Of a DNA stretch of 64,000 nt, positions 44,901 through 56,900 are shown piece by piece. Position numbers and translations under genes: made by a program. Below the pieces are notes generated by a model. It was not told where the DNA came from and did no database searches. It saw only the letters and a program-made list of their open reading frames with translations. Numbering within the stretch: the stretch's first letter is position 1; every line of letters starts with the position of its first letter. Source of the stretch: Blastomussa wellsi (taxonomy: Eukaryota; Cnidaria; Anthozoa; Scleractinia; Plerogyridae); assembly GCA_947652115.1 (NCBI GenBank), contig OX393562.1, positions 4,986,311 to 5,050,310 of the forward strand. The letters run 5' to 3'.

Positions 44901-47900
44901 TCCCGGTTTCAGTACATGCCCAGCGAGACAGCCTTCTTAAAATGAATTCTTTTGTTTCCAAGTGGAGGTTCACATATTTAATTGGGGAAATGATCTTAAA
45001 TTTCCTCAAGAAACCAGCTTTACCCCAGCCAGGGGTTATTATATTTGGAAAATGAGTTTTAAATTTCCTCTAGAAACCAATGTTCAAAACAATCTTGCTA
45101 CTAAGGTGATCGTAAATTACCTCGAATTTTGAATATTTAAGGAGGGCATATATAATTTATTTAGGTACCGTTTTGTTGAGCAAAGTTTGAAGACGGAATT
45201 GGAAGCATTTGCAGCATATGCTAGTATATTTACATCCAACAGAAAGCGCCCATGTGCCAAACCTCTTCTATTTTTGGCGATTGTGTATAAGGGGTTAATG
45301 ATGACAAGGTGGCCTCTAACGACAAAGAAAAGACTTGGGAGTTCCAGTAACCGTATAGGGGGATTCATGCTGACGTCATTGTTTACCTTTTCTCTCATTA
45401 GCATACGGCTTGGCGTGCAGAAGGCAACATGTTAGATATGAATGGACTCCAAACAGCTAAAGAGCTCGTGAAATTTAGTATATGGTGAATTTTTTAGCTT
45501 TTGCGTGTAATATTCAAGGAGAAATTGTCTTTCAAAAACTCCAAAATTTCTGGGTGGCAAAAGCGCTAATGAGCTCATACAATTTTGAGTTTTTAAACCC
45601 GCGTCAGACAAAAAGAATTCGATACATCGAGCTGAAATTCATTGGCAGAGTTAATCGTGCTATAAACTTTCAATATTCAGAACAGATTTTTTTGAAGCTC
45701 CATCAGAAACTGAATCGCTTATGCTAATGAGGCAAATATTGTAAACAAGGATTCCCCTATTGTAAGATTGTGTTGCACGTACTGCTGAGCTGTAAATGAG
45801 CCCACGTTTAAAGAGAAAATATTTTAATCGGGGACACAATAACAATGACTAGATGACGGTATTAAGTAAATTTCTCAATTCGTTATTATTTGTTTAGTTT
45901 TGTGATTGACCGATTGATTGATTGATTAAGTGATTTATTAATTATTAATTGCTTAACCCTCGACCTACAGGTGTGTAGCGGCGGGAGGTGGTTAGTTTTG
46001 TGTTTGCGAATCCTCTTGAGGTTTTTTCAGAATTTGGTAAAGAGTGATTTCTTTTCAGTGTGTGGTCATTAATGTTAAGCGCAAATTTTGATTTTTCTAA
46101 GCACTGTTTCCATGATTTTTGGCATCCCATCGCAACCACGTATCACAAAATGTCATAATCATTCTTTTGTTTTCAGTCACTTTAAATTATGATTTTTTTA
46201 CTTGATTATGCATTATTTCCGTTATTTTTTATGACGGATCTAAGATGGCCACTCTAGGTAATCCGTAGATTTCTCGTCAATGCAAGTTCCCGCTTGGATT
46301 GATTGATTAATGGAATAACTTAATAGCGGATTAATTGATTGTATGATTTATTAATTAATAATGTTATATCAATTTTGGTTAAGAAAAGCTGTTTATAATT
46401 ATTTTCCAGCCGTTTGCAGGGATGAAGAAAGAAATTTATTTCTTATTAAAGACGATGGAGGTTGGCCAGTTTCTCGGTGCATGAATTGCCATTGCAAAGA
46501 AGGTCTTCTGTCCTGCCGTAGGACATTGAGCATTAACTTTCCGGGCTATTACAAGGGCATATATGGACATAATGAGAATTGCGAACAGCCAACATGCAAC
46601 GTTGCAAAGTTTGTCAGAGACAACAGAGACAATTGTGAAGGTAACGAGTCTCTTTATATTAGTTTCCAGTACACTAGCTTGCATTTTTGCATGGTATGAT
46701 CACTTGATTACAAAACAAAAAGGTCAGTTTATTACGTCAAAATGGATACCATGAAAACACTAAATAATAGCTCACTTTCAAAATCACGTGACATTTTTGG
46801 TTGCCGCGGACTAAAAGTTGTGAAGGCTCACATTGGAAGGACACAATTCAAAATTGCGGCGTTCGTGGTGAATTAATTTTACCTTGCGTAGCAGGTATGC
46901 CTTCTCATTATAACTGCTGTGTTCCGCTGCGCAATAACTATACCAGGAAAAAAAAGAACCTATCGTTTTATCGCATTCCTAAAGATAAATCTCTTCAAAA
47001 GGGATAAATAAGATTAATCCGCAACAAAACATTGAAACCGCAATCGTCTGATACACGAATTTAAAGGAGGAAAGAAAAAGCATCTCAGAGAATTGCCGAC
47101 AATATTTCCGTGGAGTAAACTCGATTAAAAAGCTAGTAAACTACCTACAATATAATTATTGTCTTTCCAATATTGGCCCACGATACAACTGAACGCGATG
47201 AAATAAAAAAAACACGTGATTTTGAAAGTGACCTATCCTATCTTTGGACTGTTTGAACCTCATAACATAAACGTAGTAGAAGCAAGGTTGAAATTTTGAA
47301 TTATTTCCTAATCGAAAGGGGGTAGAAGAGGGTAATCGAGAGGGTAGAAGTTCCTCATTGACATTATTTACAGGAATAATAAAAGTGTTTGGATAATTAA
47401 ATAAATTAATGATCTCGAATAGTGTTTGCTGGCGTTTGAGAGCACAAATATCCATTGAGTTCGAACACGCGCACTGACAAAAGTTCGAGCAACGAGCACT
47501 TTGCAGGAGGACCTCCACTAAAACCCGAGCATGCGGGCAATTGTAAAAATATGGAAGCTTGAGAAACGCGCACGTGCTAGCTTTTTGCGAATAAAGCCAA
47601 ACAAATTATGCGAGCACTGCAACATTTGGAAGGGTTATTCATGACCCCTTACATACGCATTTTAACAGCCAGTACCAAAGGAAACAAAAAGAGCCAACAT
47701 TGTACCTCTCTTTTGGCGTTGCAATTGTAAGGGATTCTGACATCATAAGGATATGTTTTGTGAATTCTTGACGTTAATGTATTTCTTTTCTTTTCAATAA
47801 GGTGTCGAATTTATCAAAGATGAAGGCATTTACCTCAAAGACCAAACATGGAAATATGCAGGATGCGATTTTTACTTCCCTGGAGCATATGAACATTTAA

Positions 47901-50900
47901 ATGTATGCCCGCCAATGACAAGACCTGTTTGTTATGTTTACAACGGAGCGATCTGCTGCGCCTCTGAGTGTCCAGGTACTGCTTCAACAATGTTGACAAA
48001 TATTTGCTTACGTTAGTACATGGAAGTCGAACGATTTTGCAGTGTTACGTTGTCACCTAGGAATGTTTCTGACTAGTTTGGACAACTTTTATGGCATCTT
48101 CTTGGCAACTTGTTGTGTCAATTGGCCACTCAAAATGCAACAATTTGCCGTTCGTTCGCAGGTTGAGACTTGTGAAATTCCCATATGAGGGTGAATGGGA
48201 AGCCGCGTTGATACCAAAAGGTTAGAAAAAATCCCGGCCTGGGTAGGGTTAGCATCGCGCCCTTGACAGTTCCCAAGCTTTCATTAGCCGATTCAAATAG
48301 AAGCTGACAAAAAAAAAAAGCTGTCAAGGAGCAATGATAAGGTGCATGCGTGGCACTGTAATTGATTGAAACTATTCACGGGTTGGGAGTTAATTTCAGA
48401 TTATTTCGTAGTTTTGATAAACACTGCTTCAGCATGCAAGACGCCAAATTTCTCATGCGTCTCCCTCTTGGTGGATAAAGGGTAATCGGTGAATTTGGCA
48501 AAGCAGGTTACAAACTACATACAATCCACGGATCATAAAAACTACAGAGTACATCAATTCAACAGCTGTGCGCATGAGTTGGCTGTTTCAATATCACGAG
48601 CGATCTATGGGAAAGCAATTTTCCCTTTAAAGGTTTGACTGATGGGTAACAGCTAATACTACCAATGCAAATGTATCTATTGTTTGCTTGTTTTTTTGTC
48701 AATTTCTCAGGCTTAAAGCAGATTGCAAATCAGCTGCGAGGCAATCTTACATTTTGTCCAAGTAACCGTCAGTTAGCATCAAAAGTATCGAACTGCAGGA
48801 AGTCAAATAATTGTTTGAAGAACTTTAACATTCGGAATTGCTCATCAGGTACTTAAATTTAAAACAGGTATATGAACAGAGATTTGTCTTATAGATCATT
48901 ATGCCTTCATTTTGATTCGCGTGTTGGAAGAGCTTTATTGTGGCCTTGTCAGTGGTTTCTGAATGTTTAGTTGAATTTTGCATATTGCATACACCTTATT
49001 CCAAAATGGCGCTGATTTATGCACATATAAATTGGCCCTTGTTGCCTCGTTCAAGATAAAATATTCTTTTGATTTTTGAGCTTAAAAACGAGGCAAGAAG
49101 GGCTAATTTGAATACCAACAAAAGAATATTAAGATGGTAGCCATTCTGGAATAAGGTGTATTGTTGTTTGCTGTTTTTTTTCTTGTATTATGTTTGTATT
49201 TTGGGCTGTAAAGTACTTGCTGGAATATTCTAAACTCATATGTTTGCCAATTGACCATTTTCCAGTTGCCCATAATACACCTTGTTTTCTCTTTGCATAA
49301 CCTTTGTTTCCCAATTCTCTTGGGTATTACAGTCGTCACGAGAGAATCTGAAGACAATGCTTTGGTGTATTAAGGGTGTATTATGGGCAATTAGAAAATG
49401 GTCAATTGACCTTGAAAGAGCAAATTTCATTAAATAACGGAAAACAATATCATGCTCGGTGCAACGAATATTTGGAAGTCTTTCAAATAATCTATTTAGG
49501 GATGCACCATTAGAGATGTGCACGTGAGGGGTTGGGGTTGGGTAGGACTTTCTGGAAGGGTATGTAAGTTCTTTCATAACCACCTAGAGTGCAATACATA
49601 TTTTTAACCCATGTCATGATCATGCAGGATTTTTTTGCTAAGTTTTTGTAATGGTACATAACTTATCAGTTACTTCAACTTTACGAAATACATAGCGGTA
49701 TGTTTTTTGTATTGCCAGAGGTCACGTGCCAGGATGAGGACGCGATTCAGTATTTTGAAGGAACCACGTGGTATGTTGGTCAATGTATGGAATGTAAATG
49801 TATAAAAAGCAAAATTCACTGCTCAAGGAAGGTTGTGTTGGCGTCATTTTTGCTTTTTACTCACAAGAATCAAATTGCGAGAGAAAGTTCGTTCACCGAG
49901 CATTGCAGTCAGGCGAACTGTAATGTGGCCAACTTTATGAAGAGAAACAAAGGAGTGTGTCATGGTAAGTGCTGTGTTTAGCAATAAAATAGGAGATAAT
50001 ATTGTTGAGAACTGCGTAGCGTCTTGTTCAGGTAATAGAAAAGTTTTTGTTATTCTTTAATGCTATTAAGTTCGGTTTATGTTCACCGACGTTTCGGCAG
50101 TGCTGCCTTCTTCAGGGTGGCATGCTGAACATGAACAAGCCTTTCGACACGCCAGCCTTTAAAGCGAAATTGATAACGTTAAAGAACACCGAAAACTTTT
50201 GTATCGATAAAATAAGAGCCCGAGTTCTCTATTAAAGAATGGTCAACAAGGCACAGATAAATTGACTATCACTCAAACAATAGTAGAAACTCACCAATAA
50301 TGTATTTCGAAAGCGTCCATTTCATGTACTTTAGGAAGGAAAGCCAGAAAACAGTGCCATTTTTAGAGAAAATTCCTTGTAACTCTTCTCTAGCTTTTCT
50401 GTTTTCCTACTGAAATAGGCAAGAGTCTCGTCCAACATAATAAAATACCTTGCTTTCGTTTAACACGACCGATATTTACACATGGACAAATTAGTATAAT
50501 AATTATAAAAATAAAACTAAACTTTTTTTGAGTGTCAACTGTATCTGGAACTGACGTACTAATTGGGGACACTGTAAAGTACAACACAATTTAATTATAA
50601 ATCAAATCAAACGTAAATGTTGGTTTTGTGGATGTTGTAAGAACCTCTCGTAGCAGACTAGAGAACCAACAAACTCAGTCCACATATAACGCCCGGGCCG
50701 GGAATCTAACCCGGGTCACATTGGTGTACGGCGTGCGCACTCACCACTGCGCCAACCCTGAGGCTACTAAAATTCTGATTGACTTAAAGATGTTTTAAAC
50801 GGAACGATTAACTTGCGGAGTTGCACGATTTTCAACGCAAAATTTTATTGCGGCCGCATGTTCAAGCATTTTTTTTTTTGGATTTAGATTTATTATGAAT

Positions 50901-53900
50901 TGTAATTTTTATAGTGTAATTGACATCAGCTTTTAGCTGCCATTTTTAGTATTGACCTACTTATTAAATAAAATCAAGTATGTATGTAGCATTGTTGCCC
51001 GAATTTTGTTGGTGTAACATTATTGTGTTAAAAGTTGTCTGGTTTAACATGGATTAAAAATCGCTGTTAAAAATTGTGTTGTGTAGCATCACCCTGAAGC
51101 ACTCGGATATGTCCAAATGGTATTCTATCTCTGTCAGCACCTTTAAACTTTCTATAATAAGCTCAATTATGGACACATTTTGATTGGTTGATACCTATGA
51201 TCTATTGATCTATGATATATTTTGCTTCTTTATTCTATAAAACAGATAGAAGACGACAAAATGTTGTAAGAACAAGTCTGCCACTATTTTGCTCTTGCTA
51301 CATTTTTTCGTCATCAGTGATCTATTACAGAACGGACGAACGGCAACATGGAATCTATTTGTAAAACAGACACCGTATTCTGAATACATGTTCAGCGCTT
51401 GTCACCCAAAGAATCCATTTATCATAAGAATTGATTCCAGGAATACGGCTTAAAATGCATTTCCCTGGGAATTTCTAGTCAATGGAACATTAAAGGCATT
51501 CCTTGTATATCATTAAGCCTGCAGATGGAACAATAAACTCTATTACGATGGAGATAACTGGAAGGAAAATGGCGTCGATTTTTACTGCAGCAGCGCTAAT
51601 CAAAAAATGAGATCAGGTTGCTACGTTGAAAACGGCCGAGTGTCTTGCACTGGTGCAATTCCAGGTTGGTGCATCTGTTTTCTGTCTGATGCCATTTCCT
51701 TTTATGACCCCGCTGTCAATGACCAGCCTTAGGTATCTATCCTTCAGTAATTTCAGGAAGATGGCCTTGTTAATAAAAACCCAAACAACGTATCCCACGT
51801 CTTTTGCTAATACCTGATACCATTGTTTTTGGTTTTAGGGATAAGAGAGTTGTCCTTGTTATCGAAGGATGACCTATTCTTGTGTGAAAGTGGTGATGAG
51901 ATCAAATCGTTTGGTGACAGGTGTAACCTTCGTCCAGATTGCGGAGACAAATCAGACGAAAGGGACTGTGATCACTGTAAGTTACACGACCTTTTTAGAA
52001 AACTGAAACTGGGAACTTTTAAATGAGAATGCAAATTCATTTATCAAATATTCAAATACAATTTGCTTGCAATTTGTTCGAACTAGATAATTCACGGTAA
52101 TTGATCAAAGATCGCTAGCCACGAGCGACTTTGAGTGAGTAGAATATAATAAGTCAAGACATTTGCGAAAATTGTATAGTATTCGATGTCTCAACTAGTT
52201 CTGTCCAAGATTGCAGTATTTTCGATGTAGACATCCCTAACTGACGTTGATTTACATTGGTTATTTACTCACTATATATATATCGAAATTTTTTCATGAA
52301 CCGATGAGATATAAGAGAAAACAAAAAGCCAATTATATTACCTTGGTGATGCGGGTGGTACGGTCATTAAAAGACGTATTTAACAAAGTAGGAGTAGAAA
52401 TTTAGAAACGTTTCAAACGGAAACTGGCTGTCAAATGACACAATGGAAAAGGTGTCCTAACAAAGTAAAAGCTTTTCACTACTGACATTGACATTCAAAG
52501 ATTTTACTTTTACTTTTCCATAATTGTAATAATTTCAAAGTCAGATTTCAACTACAGATGTCTTCTGTCTAGGTTCCAGACTCCCATTGTTACAGTATAA
52601 ATAGCTTGCCCAGTTTTAACGGTTAGACTTTTGAACATATAAGTTGACTAGCATACGGAACGTCAATTTCATAAAATAAATTTTCTTAAAATGTTTATCA
52701 CCGCTGTTTGTGTTATATTATTCTTAATTTCTATAAGCTTTATTATATGATTCTTTTAACAGATTATTGCTCTCCTGAAAAGTCAGATGGTTTTATTTGG
52801 ACAAGAACGCGAATGGGTGAAGAAGTTTTAAAGCATTGTTCATTAATTAACTCTGACTGGACAAGTAAGAAGCCATTAATGACGCTTTTCACAGTTAGTG
52901 GTAGTTATATCAAATTGAATAGAGGGGGTAAGTTTCAAAATAAACTGTGGTGCTGCTCGGTGGGAAGTATAACAATAGAATTTGGTTTTATCCAACCTCG
53001 TTCCCAGGGTCTTTTCCCTGGCTTTGGGGCGGCCCCCAAGCCAGGGAACGACTTGGCGACCGATTCCGAGAACACCTTCGGTACGTAGAGAAAGACGACA
53101 AACCGGTCGCGAGACACTTCAATCTCCCAAATCATTCTAAGCAACATATGGCCGTCTGCGGCCTTTCCCTTCACCAAGGAAACACGGAAAGCCGCAAAAC
53201 TCTAGAACAAAAATGTATTTTTCAAATCGGCACTCTTAATCCTCACGGTACCAACGAACGCGTTTCATTCAACTAATTTATTCCGTTGCTTTCACGTTAC
53301 CAGGCACCAGCCAATGGCGAAGTTCCATCTTTCTGTATATAAACAACACACGACCCACAATTCCTTGATTCGCTCCGACGAAGGGCTAACGCTCGAAACG
53401 TCGGCTCTTGAATCTCTTTATGGTGGCCAATTCACATTATCAACCCAGTTGATAAAACCAAATTATATTGTTATATCAAATTGGTTTCATATCAAATTAA
53501 AAGGAAGTTGATAAAGGCCAGTCGTAGATAATTTTTCTTAAATATGAAATTTGTACCACTGGCCCATTGTGGTGTGTGTTTGTATTTGTATGTTAGTTTT
53601 TGGTAAAATATGTTGTATTTCATAGTTAATCAGTAACTAATCATTAACTATTAAGCCTATCCAGACACTGGGAGGAGGGAAGGGGTGGAGGGAGGGGGGG
53701 GGGGGGGGGGTTAGGGTTAGGGTTAGGCTAACGACAGCAGAAGCGATTTTGAAGTTGCATAGAGGGGGCTTCCAAAACCTACCATTTTGTGTGTGTTTAG
53801 CGCCGTCGTTTCTATTCGCTAATTAATACTAATAATAATAATAAAAACTCGGGGTTGATGTTTCAATTTATGTATTATTAAGAACGAGTAAATACCGTGG

Positions 53901-56900
53901 TGCCCCGATTTTAGTCTTGGCTAAAATCTAGATATTATCTTTATTGTGTCCATATATCTTAGAATTTGCATACATATCATAGGTACGTTTGGTAGTAAGT
54001 GTATCGCTAGTCCTTATCGCACGTCCTGGGCCCACAAGAACACCTGTGATTGTGAAAAGAAAACTTTGGTGGAGTACTTTAGAGGAAAAGTAAGTTTGAA
54101 ACGAGTAGCTTATTATAGGTCCACCGTGACGAGCTAAATAAATGCAACGCCAAATAAAAATCAAGATTGCTACATAAGGGTTGATTGCTGACACTTAGAA
54201 AAACCAACCATGCGTTAAAATCTACTAGACGTTCAGAACTTGACAAGATTATCCAAATCTTCATCATAGACGCTGAAAACGTTTCCAAGAGTAAAAGTGG
54301 CCGCCATTTTGTTGACAGCCGCTACTTATGTTCCATCACAGAATAGATAGTGAGTAGCGTAGCCAACCAAATACCATATATTTGTAATTTTGCTACTTTC
54401 CACGCATTTTAAATCACGCGATTTGTAATTTGGCGTCTTTCCGAGCATGTTAGATCACACACACACTCGCTTATTTTGTGTTTGTATTCAGATCATCAGC
54501 CATGCTATAAAACAGTGACTGTAGAATAAAACGCGCGATCGAATGTCTATTATGTGTACACGCGGCGTTTCTAAATTTTTACTACATTACTGAGGATATA
54601 TTTTTTTGTTTTCATCATAGATTGCAGAGGTAAACCTCACCAACTTTATGAATGTATCTCAAGCGATGGCTAACTCAGCCAAAGCAGGAAATTTTACCAA
54701 TCCCAAAGCTTTCCACGATATGTTTATAGATCTTTTTGACGTCGTAAAAAGGATACTGGCGCCACTCACTTTACAAAATGCTGATGCAGCACTGCAGTAC
54801 TGCAAGGTATGATCTGTTGAAACTTTTTCCTAGAATAAGCTGAAAATACATTAATTCTTCAACTGAACAAGTAGCGGCACCGGTAAAAAACTGAAGCAAG
54901 ATCACTTACCTGAAAACCCTTTATTCCTCGTTTTTTCGTCAATGCTATTGCCTTTGTAATTGTTGTTATTTTAAATCCTCTTTTTTTTTCTCCGTTCCAT
55001 CCTTTCTGTTTTTTTTTCTTCGATCCTTCTTTCTTTATTTCCTTCGTTATTACGTTCCTTCCATTTCCCGAGGAATAAAACTGTTTGCAATTGAAAACTC
55101 GAATCTTTAAACGGTCACCCACGACGGGATGAAAATAGAAGCCGCTTTCATGAGCGGCTTTTGTTGTTAGTAGTTTTTAGTTATTTTTTTTTTTTATTTT
55201 TAGTCATATTTTCTCCATTCTTGACGCCTTTGTAAAGCGCTATTGAACTTTGGGAAATAGCGCTACAGAAATGTATTATTACTATTTAGTATTATCAAAT
55301 AGTTCCTGAAGGCCATATATATATTTTTTGGCTGAAGTCGTGTCAGTAAAGACCCGCAAGTAAAAATATTCCCCAAGTACGCTTACTATTCTATTGAGTT
55401 CAAAAGCTTTTCTTATTGGGTGTCGGCTGATATAATAGGAAGCCGCACATTTTCAAATTTATCCGAGCATGAAATAAGAATGCTAAAGTGCACGTGGCGC
55501 ACTCACCTTGTTTTTCGTCCCGGTCCCTTTTCGGTCTGAGTTGCCTTTCCGCTCTTCACTTATGACAATAACCAAAGCGGAATCATGATACTATATCAAT
55601 ACATATTATATACAAAAACCTCCTTTTCGGTCTTCCCAGATGGCCTATTAACAGTAAACTAATACTTTTTTTTCTTTCTAAGCACTTCATCCACACGGTC
55701 CTTTCCAATCGTATTTACGATCAGAGGAATCAATTTTGCAAGCCTAAATTGGTAAGTAAACTGTGGATAAGTAGAATGCACAAAAATTTCAGTGCACGGT
55801 TGTACATTTTTTGTTCTTGAAAATTTAACCTTAAATTTTCAAGTTTGTCAGTTGCAGCCCCTCACAAGTTCGTCCTCATTTGAAACCATGCTTGTTTCTT
55901 CCTCCGATAGTTTGCTATTATCTCGCTTTTATTTTTACATCTTGCTAAACTATGCGAGGTGATCTCGTACGTGGTGAAACCGCCCCTTTAAAACTGATAA
56001 TATCAATGTGAATCACGACGTGGACCGTTTTTAGCGAGCAGTTGAAAAGACGGCTGAGTTGAATTACTTACATTCACCAAAATTTCTCACTATGCCGAAG
56101 TGACCAAATATATCCTCACTGCATACCCATTACCACAAGGCGGTAAACAAAGTTATGGGAGGAGTCCGCGACTATCGTGGTGGCTGAAGTATGCAATAAG
56201 AGCAACCCCGTCAACCGGCACCAGGGGAGGAGGGCGGGGCGAAGAACTTTTTCCAGCGGAGAATTATGCCAAGGATTATGCCAAGGATCGAGGCAAAAAC
56301 TGGGAATTCAAACGATAGACCGCAAGACATGATGCCCGAGCCGAGATGCACAAGCACGGTGGAATTCGAAGGATAAAAACCAAATTTCGAGACGTGCTAA
56401 TTATGTATACAGGGAGGAGAGATAGTTACTTTTATCTTTCAATTGCATTGTCAAATATTTTTTCTCTAACAGTTATTCGTTTATTTATTATATACACTGC
56501 AGTGTGTTTTAAGAATTTAGGCCCCTTAGAAAAACAGTAAGAAAAACAGAGTTATCACTCCGTTGATTTAAGAGGCTGAATTTCCATCCAAAAAGCTGGC
56601 GTTTGATTGGGCCCTGTCCACATAATATAAAAATTAATTGTTGTGCCCGTCCAACAAACAAAATGCACATTAAAGTTAGTAATGTTTACTAATTACTAGA
56701 AGGGAAAATGGTAAAATCGTCTACCTTCTTCCGGATTTGAACTGACGACTGCTGCGACTTCGGTACAATAGCTCTTTACCCACTGCACTAAAATTTTATT
56801 CGGATTCGCTTTACAAAATTGCTTATAACTCGTCCAAAGACAACAAAATAACAACAACAAAAAATGATATGGTTGTTTTATAGCCAGCCTTACAAAGATG

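Noticed and set aside
47156..47518. 120-residue minus-strand ORF
   Set aside because: It crosses the right terminus of the P-type element, so it is a chimera of element and intron.
50690..50763. Functional tRNA
   Set aside because: The A and B boxes are followed by a SINE body and tail, and the cloverleaf is degraded.
53711..53728. Chromosome end
   Set aside because: Only three TTAGGG units, inside a gene intron with unique sequence on both sides.
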